Positions 17,640 to 27,754 are shown, counted from the stretch's first letter. The stretch: 64,000 nucleotides of DNA from CAVYXZ01 sp965223835 (GCA_965223835.1 CBDCXQ010000001.1:2108001-2172000); one strand, 5' to 3'. The notes: generated by a model not told the origin, from the sequence alone. Numbers and translations are program-made.

Positions 17640-19271
17640 TTATTCGCAGATATCTGCTGACAGATTATTGCTGTAAAAGCATGTGTACAGGGCGTTAGCA
17701 AAGAATTCATGTCCCTGCGGCGTGAAATGCCCGGTGCCATCGCGAAAGTATAAAGACTGAATATCTGAGACACTGAGTCCGGACTCTTGTATATAGCTGC
17801 CCATCGGCAGGATGTCTATATCGTTTTCGGCAGCAAATGCGATCAAAGCTTGTTCGGGTAACAAAAGATCGTGTGTCCCCAGGTCTAGATCCCAGTCTAC
17901 CCCTTGATATTGTTCGTAAAACCCGGCTGGAAATGCTGGAATCGTCACTAACCGCATCTCGATGTCATTGTCTTGCAGGACGTTGTGATAATGTGCCAAC
18001 AACCCGGTGGCAATCTGAAATGCAACTTCTGCTTCGTCACTCTCGGCCTTTTCAAACATATAGCTGCTGGCACCAAAGGGCTGTATTGCGCTGGCGCTAT
18101 CAAGATTGGTCGGGAACCGGGGCACCGTCGCCGGACGACCGGTAAGGTTGCGCACAAATATTTCTAGAAAGTTGATGAGGAACGAATGGCTGGCGACTGT
18201 GCGGGCGGGGTTGGCCTCGTAGCCCTCGATGACGACATGTTCCAGCGTATGCCGATTACCGTCGGCACCATCGTCGGTTGGGTGAATGAATACTTCGCCA
18301 TCATTGTTGATAATGTAATAAGGGAAACCACTTTCTGGCTGTGAAATAGTCTGAAAGTCGTTTGCCAGATGAAAGAATACAACGACTTCTTGCGGCTCAT
18401 AGGGTTCGATAATAAACGGGAACAAACGCTCGTCGAGGAATAACCCCGGCCCATATCCGGGGAAGCCTAATCCCAGTATTTCAGTTTTAGTGGTTGAGTT
18501 CTGATTAATGATATTGTCGAGGACAGCGCCCATATTCTGTTCCGGCTGAACCTGCATGCCCAGCACATAAGAGTCGCCGGTGATAATGATGCGTTCCGAA
18601 TCTTCGGCCAACCGGAAGCTGGGATAATACCAACCGTGTTGATTCGTTATTGCATTCGTGGCCCCTTCGCTGGTCTGATAAATACGACCAAACGGCACAT
18701 ACAGGCCGGACAAATTTTCAACTCCAGGTAGCATGCGCAACAGAGATAAGCCTTGCAGGATGATCTCAACTGCCACGATTGCGATGACGGCGTAACCAAT
18801 GACTTTGCGCCACAGTTGTACCGGACGTTCAGCCCAACCGGCAAACAGGAGTGTGCCGGCTGCCAGCACGATCAGGATTACCATTGACCCGGCGAGCAAC
18901 GGAAAGGCCAGCCACCGATCAACAAAAAACATGCTGCCAATAATTCCACCAAGAACCAGCAGCAGGGGAATGCCGAGCCAAAATCGATCTTGCACGAAGA
19001 AAATGCGATTTCGTAGCCAGTCGATACTATTAGGGAGCACGATTAAAGCAATTAACCCAATGAGGACTATTGCAAAGCCCAGCACAACAATAGCAAAGGG
19101 CACTGAATATAAACCCAGGACAGCACCATCCTGGCTGGTGTGGGTGAAGACATCTACAAACCCGGCAATCCACAACATGGTTGCGATGACGAGCAGCAAA
19201 AGATATTCCGCTTGCTCGAGTTTGGGCGCGAGTCGTTCTTCTAACGTCAGGCGCTGACGCGGTGTGTCCAC
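17640..19271 (-). CDS. membrane-anchored SGNH/GDSL-like hydrolase
   Basis: A 543-residue protein with about five membrane helices in residues 20-180, then an extracytoplasmic-looking domain. That domain opens with TGDSY (231-235, block I Ser) and closes with DGTGHFTPQGH (about 515-525, block V Asp/His), the catalytic ends of the SGNH fold. Such proteins often remove or transfer acyl groups on cell-surface molecules. It starts at GTG (19271) with GGAG upstream and is the first gene of the minus-strand run leading into the NRPS genes. Whether it belongs to the peptide pathway is uncertain. Confidence 0.75.
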   Translation of the reverse strand: MDTPRQRLTLEERLAPKLEQAEYLLLLVIATMLWIAGFVDVFTHTSQDGAVLGLYSVPFAIVVLGFAIVLIGLIALIVLPNSIDWLRNRIFFVQDRFWLGIPLLLVLGGIIGSMFFVDRWLAFPLLAGSMVILIVLAAGTLLFAGWAERPVQLWRKVIGYAVIAIVAVEIILQGLSLLRMLPGVENLSGLYVPFGRIYQTSEGATNAITNQHGWYYPSFRLAEDSERIIITGDSYVLGMQVQPEQNMGAVLDNIINQNSTTKTEILGLGFPGYGPGLFLDERLFPFIIEPYEPQEVVVFFHLANDFQTISQPESGFPYYIINNDGEVFIHPTDDGADGNRHTLEHVVIEGYEANPARTVASHSFLINFLEIFVRNLTGRPATVPRFPTNLDSASAIQPFGASSYMFEKAESDEAEVAFQIATGLLAHYHNVLQDNDIEMRLVTIPAFPAGFYEQYQGVDWDLDLGTHDLLLPEQALIAFAAENDIDILPMGSYIQESGLSVSDIQSLYFRDGTGHFTPQGHEFFANALYTCFYSNNLSADICE

Positions 19272-19307
19272 AGCTATAATGCTCCGTGATAGTTCTTAGG
19301 TCAAAAT

Positions 19308-19859
19308 TTAGATACTGAATACGAGAAACAGGCCAACCGCGGCCACAATCGCGCCGGATAGCCTTAGCACCAAGGCACCGCGTGAACTGCGAAGCGCGAT
19401 GTAACCGATTAAAGCTCCAACCACATGCAGCCCAATGGTTGCCGTGAGGAAGCCAATGATATAGGCAATAATGTTGGGCGCGTCCGTCGCGATTTCTGGT
19501 AACTCATTTCCATGCGCCTGTCCATGGAAGAGCGCAAAGGCCCCGACAAAAATCATGGCAATTGCTTCGGGTATACGTCGTTTGGCGAGCAAAGCCAGGC
19601 CAAGAATCACAACCGATAGCGCGATACCGTATTCCACAGCGGGTAAGGGGACACCCAGAACACCTAAAACGCCGCCAACCGCCATTACCGAAACGAAGGC
19701 CGTTGGTACGGTCCAGATTGCACGCCCACCAAGCTGGGCACTGAGCAAACCGACCGTTAGCATCGCGAGTAAATGATCTAATCCCAATAATGGGTGCAAA
19801 AAACCATCAATGGCGCTGGTTGGGGTTGTGCTGATGTGAAAGAAAATATAGTTCAACAT
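19308..19859 (-). CDS. hupE: HupE/UreJ family metal permease
   Basis: A 183-residue membrane protein with about six helices. The signature stretches HPLLGLDHLLAM and FALFHGQAHG, rich in His and Asp within the membrane, mark the HupE/UreJ family, which moves nickel (or cobalt) into the cell for hydrogenase or urease. No urease is seen here, but two [NiFe] hydrogenases lie 26 kb downstream, so Ni supply to them is the likely job. ATG at 19859 with GGAG five bases upstream is preferred over the in-frame ATG eight codons earlier. It is separated from the NRPS run by 36 bases. Confidence 0.88.
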   Translation of the reverse strand: MLNYIFFHISTTPTSAIDGFLHPLLGLDHLLAMLTVGLLSAQLGGRAIWTVPTAFVSVMAVGGVLGVLGVPLPAVEYGIALSVVILGLALLAKRRIPEAIAMIFVGAFALFHGQAHGNELPEIATDAPNIIAYIIGFLTATIGLHVVGALIGYIALRSSRGALVLRLSGAIVAAVGLFLVFSI

Positions 19860-20269
19860 ACATTCTCCAGTAGCATGATTCACTCTCCAAAATCAAGAAA
19901 TGTTGATACAGAGTCGAAATTGCCACACTTGCCTAAAAATCACCTTGCATCATTGAAATTACAGCCGTAATTAACAATTCTTATACGACTTTTTTAGATT
20001 TTGAGCGGAGCAACAATTGGATCGTAAACAGTGCTTAACAATTTCGTGACTAACAATGAATAATTCGTCATATTTCCGCAATTGGATGGTCTAATCGTTA
20101 CCTTCTCATAGTGTTCTCATTTTGAAGCTGGGATTGTATGGGAAACACTTTTGGGTGCATAGCATATGCATTGTCATTACAGGAAAGCCGGGCTTCGGGG
20201 TCTACATCGCTCTGATTTTTGATCATCTGTAATTGTAATATAGTGACAAGTTTAATTACCATATGCCAA
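19860..20269. other. intergenic region between hupE and the insertion sequence
   Basis: About 410 bases, AT-rich, with no ORF that looks like a gene. It should hold the promoter for hupE (leftward). I see no clear NikR operator, riboswitch or terminator. Confidence 0.6.
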
Positions 20270-20283
20270 ACATGAGTCATCCC
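20270..20283 (+). repeat. left terminal inverted repeat of the IS
   Basis: ACATGAGTCATCCC, matched exactly in reverse complement at 21692-21705. Confidence 0.85.
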
Positions 20284-20300
20284 AAATTTTATGAGATGAC

Positions 20301-20361
20301 AAAAAAGACCTCAGTCGGTAAAGTGAGATTTCCACAAATCACAACCGAAAGGGGTCTTTTT
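20301..20361 (+). promoter_or_regulatory. long hairpin just before the transposase start
   Basis: AAAAAGACC (20302-20310) pairs with GGTCTTTTT (20353-20361), and inner pairs TCGGT/ACCGA and GATTT/AAATC extend the stem. It ends in a T run two bases before the ATG. In transcripts entering from outside, this could terminate or hide the ribosome site, as insulating structures in other insertion sequences do. The role is inferred. Confidence 0.6.
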
Positions 20362-20363
20362 CA

Positions 20364-21698
20364 ATGGTAGATTGTGCAACAAATCAAGATCAATCACAAG
20401 AATTAGCCAACGGCTTAGAAGGATTTGTGTCGCCGTTGCTGGTGACATTAGATAAACGTCTCGACAAACGTCTTGTACGGACATTTCTACGCACATTGCT
20501 GGCGATGCTAACATTTCGCCACAGTCAATATGGCTTGTTGTTGAGTGAGTTAGGTGGCTATATTCTCAGTCCAGATAAAGCACCAGCAGGGACAAAACGC
20601 TTGAGCAACTTGTTACGAAGTGCAAGCTGGTCAAGCTGGATCATAGGTCGTTTTTTGTGGCAAGGAGCAAGTGAGTTCATAGCCAGTCAGATCGGACAGG
20701 GTCAAACGGCATTGGTGTTGTGGGATGAGAGTGTTATTGAGAAGCCAGAAAGTATTGCGGTTGAAGGTTTATGTGCTGTCAGGTCAAGCAAAGCAGCCCG
20801 TCTGAAACGAATTAAACCGGGGTATTTCAATCCACCGGGAGGTCGTCCAATTTTTGTTCCGGGCATGGAATGGATGACATTAGTCGTTGTTGGTATGTCA
20901 GGCCATCCGGTGTTAGCAGCAATGAAGTGGTGGACAAGACGTGGTAAATTTGCCACACGTAAACGTCCGACAGCGACGCAACTGCTTCATCGCTGTGCTT
21001 ACTTCTGGAAGAGGCAAGTCATTCATGTTTGGGATCGTGGTTATGCCAGTAGTCCCTGGCTCAAACAAGCCTTTCGCTTTGATGTGCGTTTTGTTTTGCG
21101 CTGGCAGACAAAATATCACCTCGTTGATGCAAACGGCAAACGCTGTGCCTGGAAAATCACACGGGGTAAACGGAGTATGGATCACCGCTTGATTTGGGAT
21201 GCCAGACGACAGTGTTGGCGCAAGACAGGTATTATTTATGTGCCGGTGACCCATGCAGACTATCCTGACCAGCCTCTATTTCTAGTGGTATCACGTCCAG
21301 GGAAAAGCAAAAAACCCTGGTATTTGCTCACCAATGAACCTATTCATTCTCTTGATGATGCCTGGCGCATGGTCTTTATTTACGCACGTCGCTGGCAAAT
21401 CGAAATGACCTATCGTTATGCCAAAACTGAACTCGCACTTGAAAGTCCTCGCCTGTGGTCATGGCAAAACCGCATCAAACTCATGATGATGGTTGCTCTT
21501 GTCTATGCTTTTTTGCTATCTCTCTTGCATTCTAACTTTGAGGCACTCAAAAACTGGCTTCTGCGACACTGGTGTCACCGCACTGGCAAACGACTTCGTG
21601 AGGTCTCTTTGCCTCTTTACCGTTTGCGCTCTGCTCTCAGTCGCTTGTGGATGAGCCATCCACCTACTTTACAATTTCTTTGGCAAAGTTCGGGATGA
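20364..21698 (+). CDS. IS4-family transposase
   Basis: A 444-residue DDE transposase. Candidate catalytic residues: Asp in LWDESVIEKPES, Asp in VWDRGYAS, and Glu within YARRWQIEMTYRYAK, which fits the IS4 YREK signature (Y-2-R-3-E-6-K) exactly. Full length, no frameshift. It would cut and paste the element via the inverted repeats at its ends. Confidence 0.92.
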   Translation: MVDCATNQDQSQELANGLEGFVSPLLVTLDKRLDKRLVRTFLRTLLAMLTFRHSQYGLLLSELGGYILSPDKAPAGTKRLSNLLRSASWSSWIIGRFLWQGASEFIASQIGQGQTALVLWDESVIEKPESIAVEGLCAVRSSKAARLKRIKPGYFNPPGGRPIFVPGMEWMTLVVVGMSGHPVLAAMKWWTRRGKFATRKRPTATQLLHRCAYFWKRQVIHVWDRGYASSPWLKQAFRFDVRFVLRWQTKYHLVDANGKRCAWKITRGKRSMDHRLIWDARRQCWRKTGIIYVPVTHADYPDQPLFLVVSRPGKSKKPWYLLTNEPIHSLDDAWRMVFIYARRWQIEMTYRYAKTELALESPRLWSWQNRIKLMMMVALVYAFLLSLLHSNFEALKNWLLRHWCHRTGKRLREVSLPLYRLRSALSRLWMSHPPTLQFLWQSSG

Positions 21699-21705
21699 CT
21701 CATGT
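21692..21705 (-). repeat. right terminal inverted repeat of the IS
   Basis: Reverse complement of the left repeat. The transposase TGA (21696-21698) lies inside it. Confidence 0.85.
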
Positions 21706-21878
21706 CTTTGATTTTTAGATTAGATTGCAGTTTTCCAGGAAAGTAAACTTGCGCAGATAAATTACAAATTTGTTATGTTATGATTCTTCAATGCAAAATA
21801 TGGCGTTTTTGTTACAATATATTAAATGTAGGTTTTGTATCGTAGTCATCTCTACACCTCCTAAAATGGAGATTTCTG

Positions 21879-24800
21879 GTGAGTGAGAGTCGACACATTT
21901 TTCTAAGCTATCGAAGCAGTGAAGTTGACTTTGCGCTTCGCCTGGCCGCTGATCTAAAAAATGCTGGCGTGAATTTGTGGATGGATCGTCTGGACATCAA
22001 CCCGGGTGATGATTGGCGTAAATCCCTCGAGTCCGCAGTTTACAGCAGTGCTGCTGTGATCTCGATTCTGAGCGCTGGCTATGTAACATCGAAATATTGC
22101 AAACGCGAACTGGCCCGGGCGGACCGGCTGGGTCGTCCGATTTTCCCCGTTTTACTTGACATGATCCATGAAACTGACTGGCCGCTTGAGATTGAACGGC
22201 AACAGTACATCGATTTCAGTTGTTGGCAAGATGATGAAGTGGTCTACCAGGAGAAGGTCAATACCCTGGTCGACATTTTAAAAGAGAAATTTGCCGGTCA
22301 AATCAGCGTTGTGCCCGATCTGGAGACCCAGTATCTCACGAATTTGGTGGCGGAACTGGAAACGCAGTATGGCTTTAGTGAATATCTCGAATCTTCAACC
22401 GATGCAGACAAATTGTTAAATCGCGATATGATCCGACCTGAGCCTCATAATGCTCGCCTGTGGTTGGGTCAAAGAATGTTTGAACTGCATGTTGTGACTC
22501 CTGTTGACGATCAAGAATTTTCCTGGCAAGAGCCTTTTCAAAGACGACGAATTGTTAAAGACATTTATGATGCACTAGCGAAACATCAACAGATCGTTTT
22601 GATCGGAGCACCCGACTCAGGCAAAACAACAATGCTGCAGCACCTGGTATTAGATGCGGTTTACGCCTATCAAGCAACGACGGACGCACCCATCCCTTTT
22701 TTCTTAGATTTGATTGGATGGGACGATGATACAACCTTTGAGGCGTTTGTCCGTTCCAATTGGCCTTTGGACAGCGATCCGATCAAACTCCTAACACAAG
22801 GTCGGTTAGCGCTTTATCTCGATGGCTTAAACGAATTGTGGGGCGATAAGTTAGATAAAGTTCGGGCTTTGCGTAATTGGCTCAGTTCTCATAAAGATAC
22901 CGGGCAGATCGTCATCACCTGTCGTGAAAAATCTTATGATTCGGATTTGGAATTAGGACTGCCGATCATACAAATCGGGCCGCTTGATCGGGGGAATATC
23001 GAATCTTTCGCCATTAATTATCTTGGTGAAGATATTGCACCGATTCTGCTGTCTCAACTTTTACCACATAATAATTGGGAAGAAGATTATAAACATTTTC
23101 TATATGAGCTGGCAAAAGACCCCGTATTACTGAGCGCGTTGATCATTGTCTACAAGAGTTCTGCATTTGGTTACACACCTGAAAACCTGGGAATGTTGCT
23201 GAAGGCAGCGGTGCTTGAGATTTGGGCGCGTGAACAACAAGGTGAACCCACAACTGATATTGTATTTGAGGAACTAGAGACCGCTTTGGCTGACCTGGCC
23301 TACACCATGATCCAGGATGATTTTGACATTTACATTCCAGTAGAGTATGCATTGGAGATCATGGGTGATGAACGTCAGTTGTTTGCGGCTGTTAACCTTA
23401 ATTTGTTAAACTTGAAATATGGAAACGTTCGGTTTGTCTATGATGTCTTCAAGGATTATTTTGCTGCGATCGCTCTGTCAAGTTACGAAATTACCCATAA
23501 GCTATCTCCTCCCCGGATAGGCCAAGGAGGTGAGTGCCAGCCCAACAAATGGGACCGACCAATTATTATCCTGTCAGGACTTCTGCCTGAACAGCATGTG
23601 AACTTAATCGAGATCGCCAAACAGAACCCATTCCTCGCACTAGAATGCCTGGCGAGTGGCCTCAATGTGTCTGACCGGTTGATTGACCCAGTGGTTGGTC
23701 AACTTATCCAGGTTGCAAACACGCCTGAAAATGATGCCAGGGTTGCAACCGCAAAAATCCTCGCCAAGATTAATTATGATTTAGCCTTGCCCATCCTTCT
23801 AGAGGCGATGCGCGATGGTCAATGGGATGTGCGCTGGGCAGCTATGTTATCATTGCAGGATCTTGAGGTATCAATGTTACCTGGTTTGACGGAGGTTCTT
23901 GAGGAACTCGATTACAATACACAGGAATCAGCGTACTCAGCGATCCGTCACCTGGGTGAAAGTGCATTGCCAACATTGTTTGGTTTGCTACAACATGAGA
24001 CCTGGAAAACGCGCCGTAGCGCAGCGTGGGCCCTGGGGGTAATCAAGGATGCAGCAGCAGTTCCAGCCCTGGTTCAGGCGTTATATGATGAAGACAATCT
24101 GGTGAGTGCAGAGGCGGCAACTGCGCTGGCCGGTATGCATTCAGTAGATGCTATTCCATGGCTCGTCGAAAATCTCAATCACGCGAACTGGCGGGTTCGA
24201 AAAGCAACGGCGCAGACATTAAGTGAGATCGGTACCGCAGCTATCCCATTTGTATTACGAATGCTTGACCATCAGATGAGCCGCGTGCGGCGGTTGGCGG
24301 TAGAAATACTGGTCGATGTCGACACTGCTGAGGTTACATCTGCCCTCTTGCAAGCTTCTCATGATCCAAGTGCTGATGTGCGGGGGGCGGCAATCAGCGC
24401 CCTTGATGGCCGAGAGGATGGGCAGGTTGTAAGTCGTCTCATTGAATGCTTAAATGATACTGCTAAAACCAAACAGAATCGTAAACGGATCTGTGATATT
24501 GCTGCCCGCATCCTTACGAGCATGGATTCGTCTCAAGATTTGAGTGCTGTCAAATATGGTCAGATTGCGACTCAGCCAATCCCGGATTCTATTTCAAAGG
24601 ACGTCAAAGCAATGCCAGCAAATGCAAAAGGTTCCGCTGCCACAGCGAAAGATCGATTAAAGCGGTCATCATCAAAAAACCGAGTAGCCCACGACCCTGA
24701 TTTGCCCCTGGCTGAGGCCTTGCAACATGCAGACTGGCGGATTCGGCTTCAGGCCATTGAAAAAGCGACCGCCATTGAAGTATCGTCGGTAACGGCGTTC

Positions 24801-26009
24801 TTGCTCATTCAGTCACTGGATGATGTTGACGTAAGGGTACGGTTGGCGGCTTTGAAAGCTATTCCTACCGATAATATCGAGGCTTGTGTGAATGCGTGGC
24901 AAAAAAGTTTGAAGCATCATGACGCCACGTTCTTAGAGGCCAGCATTGATTACATTGTGAGTCTGGGCAAACGAGCAACACCACTGTTGATTGAATTGTT
25001 AAAGATAAACGATTCAAATATCAGAGCACAAAGCCTCAGTCTTCTCGGTCGCTTAGGCGATGAACGGGCCGTTCCAGCGTTGATCAATTTTTTGTCTGAC
25101 AGGGAGATGGTTAAAGCTTTTAATCAACCGTTGTCTGAAATTGCTGCACAGTCGCTTCGTCAGTTGGCTACGCCGACGGCGCTGGACGCGCTCGAAGCGC
25201 AACAAACTGAACCAAATAGTGTGCCCAAAACGGTTCCAGCGAACGCTAACGGCGATCATCGACTTATACTCACTGCGATACTTGCCCGGTTGCATGAGTC
25301 AGAATGGGGTGACAAAGAAGAAGCCGCCAAAGCGCTGCGCGAATATGCGAAGACGATGCATGGTATACATGATCCGGTTATCATCAAGTTGCTTGAACAA
25401 GCGCTGACCGATTCGGCGTGGATTGTTCGCTGGGCAGCCGCCGAAGCCCTGGCATGGATAGGCGATCAAACTGCTGTGCCAGCTTTGACAAAGATTATCA
25501 GAGATCCAAACTGGACGGTACGGATTGCTGTCATTCGTGCTTTGTTGGAAATTGGAGATAATCAGGCTTCACAATACATTTTGCCACTCTTGAAAGATAA
25601 TAATGGCACTGTGCGTGAAGCCGCTGCCGAAGCCCTCGGATTTCTTGGTAATCCGGAGTCGGTTGACGGTTTAGCGGCATGCCTGTTTGACACCGAGCCG
25701 CTCGTACGGTTGGCGTCGGTTGTTGCGCTGGGTAAGATTAGTGACTTAACCGTAGTCGAACCGTTGATCGCAGCCTTGAGCGATGAAGATAGTCATGTAA
25801 GATGGGCAAGTGCCGACGCGATGCGGCATATTCGTTCGGAACGGGTGGTGCCGAAACTTATTGATCGTCTGGATGATGTTGAAGGCCCCTATTGGGAAGA
25901 CAAGCGCATATGTGATTTGGCGGCTGAGGCTTTGACGAACATCGGTACAGCGGACGCAAAAGCCGCTTTAGAGGCCTGGCGAAAAAAGCAACCAATGCTG
26001 GATGAGTAG
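21879..26009 (+). CDS. TIR-NACHT-HEAT repeat protein (STAND NTPase, candidate defence protein)
   Basis: 1376 residues starting at GTG with GGAG upstream. TIR domain about 5-135 with the likely NADase Glu77 in CKREL. NACHT/STAND NTPase about 235-430: Walker A GAPDSGKT (243-250) and Walker B LYLDGLNEL (312-320). From about 560 to the end there are HEAT/PBS-lyase-like repeats, roughly 30 residues each (DxxVRxxAAxAL pattern), interrupted near 905-945 by a basic Ser/Lys/Ala linker. The layout is a sensor (repeats), a switch (NTPase) and an effector (TIR, which in active proteins consumes NAD+), like bacterial Avs/NLR-type antiphage proteins and plant TNLs. Role in defence is inferred; some such proteins are signalling proteins. 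It follows the IS by about 170 bases. Confidence 0.88.
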   Translation: MSESRHIFLSYRSSEVDFALRLAADLKNAGVNLWMDRLDINPGDDWRKSLESAVYSSAAVISILSAGYVTSKYCKRELARADRLGRPIFPVLLDMIHETDWPLEIERQQYIDFSCWQDDEVVYQEKVNTLVDILKEKFAGQISVVPDLETQYLTNLVAELETQYGFSEYLESSTDADKLLNRDMIRPEPHNARLWLGQRMFELHVVTPVDDQEFSWQEPFQRRRIVKDIYDALAKHQQIVLIGAPDSGKTTMLQHLVLDAVYAYQATTDAPIPFFLDLIGWDDDTTFEAFVRSNWPLDSDPIKLLTQGRLALYLDGLNELWGDKLDKVRALRNWLSSHKDTGQIVITCREKSYDSDLELGLPIIQIGPLDRGNIESFAINYLGEDIAPILLSQLLPHNNWEEDYKHFLYELAKDPVLLSALIIVYKSSAFGYTPENLGMLLKAAVLEIWAREQQGEPTTDIVFEELETALADLAYTMIQDDFDIYIPVEYALEIMGDERQLFAAVNLNLLNLKYGNVRFVYDVFKDYFAAIALSSYEITHKLSPPRIGQGGECQPNKWDRPIIILSGLLPEQHVNLIEIAKQNPFLALECLASGLNVSDRLIDPVVGQLIQVANTPENDARVATAKILAKINYDLALPILLEAMRDGQWDVRWAAMLSLQDLEVSMLPGLTEVLEELDYNTQESAYSAIRHLGESALPTLFGLLQHETWKTRRSAAWALGVIKDAAAVPALVQALYDEDNLVSAEAATALAGMHSVDAIPWLVENLNHANWRVRKATAQTLSEIGTAAIPFVLRMLDHQMSRVRRLAVEILVDVDTAEVTSALLQASHDPSADVRGAAISALDGREDGQVVSRLIECLNDTAKTKQNRKRICDIAARILTSMDSSQDLSAVKYGQIATQPIPDSISKDVKAMPANAKGSAATAKDRLKRSSSKNRVAHDPDLPLAEALQHADWRIRLQAIEKATAIEVSSVTAFLLIQSLDDVDVRVRLAALKAIPTDNIEACVNAWQKSLKHHDATFLEASIDYIVSLGKRATPLLIELLKINDSNIRAQSLSLLGRLGDERAVPALINFLSDREMVKAFNQPLSEIAAQSLRQLATPTALDALEAQQTEPNSVPKTVPANANGDHRLILTAILARLHESEWGDKEEAAKALREYAKTMHGIHDPVIIKLLEQALTDSAWIVRWAAAEALAWIGDQTAVPALTKIIRDPNWTVRIAVIRALLEIGDNQASQYILPLLKDNNGTVREAAAEALGFLGNPESVDGLAACLFDTEPLVRLASVVALGKISDLTVVEPLIAALSDEDSHVRWASADAMRHIRSERVVPKLIDRLDDVEGPYWEDKRICDLAAEALTNIGTADAKAALEAWRKKQPMLDE

Positions 26010-26220
26010 CCAAAATTTGCACCAGCAACTTATGAATGACAATGTATGTAGTGAGTTTTGAAGTACTGTGCCTGTGCATTTTGTTACTCATTTGCAAAAA
26101 TTATTTGTGTGCATCTATCATGCTTTGGTGTAAACGTTTTGCAATAACTTCTGTTGACGATTTTGAAGTTTGGGCATTGGCCGCTTTCAGCCAAGATTTC
26201 GTGCTAGGTGGGGAGTTGAG

Positions 26221-27754
26221 ATGAAATTATTTATTAGCTATGCAAGAGTCGATAAGCCCTATTGTATTCAGATCGTCGAGACTCTGGATGTTCACGAAAC
26301 CTGGTTCGATCAACGGCTGAAGGCGGGTCAAAATTGGTGGAAAGAGATTTTGCGGCGTTTAGATTGGTGTGAGGGTTTTATTTACTTACTGTCACCTGAT
26401 TCGATTAACTCTGAGTATTGTCAAAAAGAGTTTGAACTGGCCCGCAATTTAGGCCGTCACATTTTCCCGGTACTTATTCATGCTGAAACGAAATTGCCCG
26501 AAATCCTTGAAGGCACACATTATGCAGATCTGAGTCATGGTCTAACCGTTGAAGCGGTCAAGACCCTGCTAAATTCGATTTATGTTGCTGAGAATGACAA
26601 GATACTGAGACCAGCGTCTGTTGACTCGATAACGCCTGATGTGATCAGTCCACCGCCTTTAAATCCCGTAACCGCTATCACGGCGGCGACTCAGGCTATG
26701 GAACAGGGGCAATTCGATAATGCTGTCTTCTTGTTAAAACGGGCGAAAGCCAGTGGTTACAGTTCAAAATTTATTAAGATTGATGCCGTTCTAGCCGAAG
26801 CCGAAGCCGGATTACGGCGACAGTCCTATTTACGGGAAGCGGCACGAGAATATGATCAAATTGTGGAACTGGTTCGGCTTGAACGTACCCGTAAGCTCGG
26901 TTGCGAAGCTTTTCAAGCGTTTCACCAACAATTTCCGGATTACGACCCGGAACACCTTGCCAAAACGTGTGGCGAACCCCTGAACGCAATCGATTCCCTG
27001 ATTGTGGGTAAGAAGCAGGATAAATCGCCTGAGAAACGATTGCCGACTATAGAGTGGTGTGTCATTCCAGAGGGCGAACGAAGATGTTATGAGGCGACAT
27101 CGCGAACGGATGAGAAACGGGTTAAGGTGTCGGCCTTCAAAATTGGCAAATATCCCGTCACCAACGCCCAATACAATGTATTTTTGCATGATGCATCCGG
27201 TTATGCTGACCCCGGTTGGTGGCGGTTTTCTAAAGCGGCAGTGGCATGGCGATCAGAACATGTCGAACCCAAGCTATCGACTTTTAAAGGTGATGAGCGT
27301 CCGGCTGAAATGGTGAGCTGGTATGATGCCAATGCTTTTTGCTACTGGTTAAGTGAGCAGAGTGGGCAGCGCATTACGCTGCCGACTGACGACCAGTGGG
27401 TCAGGGCGGCGATCAGTGATGAAGATCACCTCTACCCATGGGGCGTAGAATATGACAAAAACTTCTGCAACACGCGGGAGAGTGAAATAAAAATGACGAC
27501 TCTCGTCATGCGTTATGATGATGGCGTTAGCCCGTTCGGTGTTTATGATATGGCGGGGTAACGTTTGGGAGTGGTGCGTTGATGGTGACGATAGTGTTGA
27601 AGAGGGTGAGGAGAGTAAACGACTCATTCATGGTGGGTCATATGTCAGCCCCTGTCAACGGGCACAAGCTCAGTTTAAGTATTTCTTAGCACCAAATAGT
27701 TTCCATAGTACCATCGGCTTTCGGCTGGTAACTGTGGTTGATGAAGCGACTTAG
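26221..27754 (+). pseudogene. TIR plus FGE-sulfatase domain protein, interrupted by a +1 frameshift
   Basis: ATG at 26221 with GGGGAG upstream. TIR domain in the first 125 residues (LFISYAR start; Glu in CQKEFELA), a helical linker, then a formylglycine-generating-enzyme (SUMF1)-like domain: PVTNAQYNVFL, WYDANAFCYWLS, LPTDDQWVRAA, SPFGVYDMAG. At the expected DMAGNVWEW motif the reading frame breaks: a run of four G (27555-27558) gives a TAA, while three G would read straight into GNVWEWCVDG and on to GGSYVSPC and the stop at 27754. Either a true mutation, a slippage site or a base-call error. FGE-like domains fused to TIR are usually thought to act as sensors or binding modules, not sulfatase activators. 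Confidence 0.85.

Larger units (their letters stand above)
20270..21705 (+). mobile_element. IS4-family insertion sequence, complete
   Basis: About 1.44 kb with one transposase gene and terminal inverted repeats. The outer 14 bases are exact (ACATGAGTCATCCC at 20270-20283, its complement at 21692-21705), and the match continues imperfectly for about 7 more. The transposase stop codon lies inside the right repeat. No target duplication is obvious beside the ends. It sits between the hupE/NRPS side and the TIR genes. Both ends and the ORF are intact, so it may be active. Confidence 0.88.

Noticed and set aside
20098..20280. Short minus-strand frame between hupE and the IS
   Set aside because: About 60 codons, no recognisable domain, no ribosome site and overlap with the IS end.
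20250..21720. Target-site duplication flanking the IS
   Set aside because: The bases next to the two inverted repeats do not match for any reasonable length, so none is claimed.
23750..26000. Repeat-rich coding region as a tandem DNA repeat
   Set aside because: The repeat is at protein level (HEAT helices); DNA copies are strongly diverged.
26221..27754. FGE domain as the activator of the nearby sulfatases
   Set aside because: It is fused to a TIR domain, frameshifted and outside the sugar operon; sulfatase maturation is more likely supplied elsewhere.
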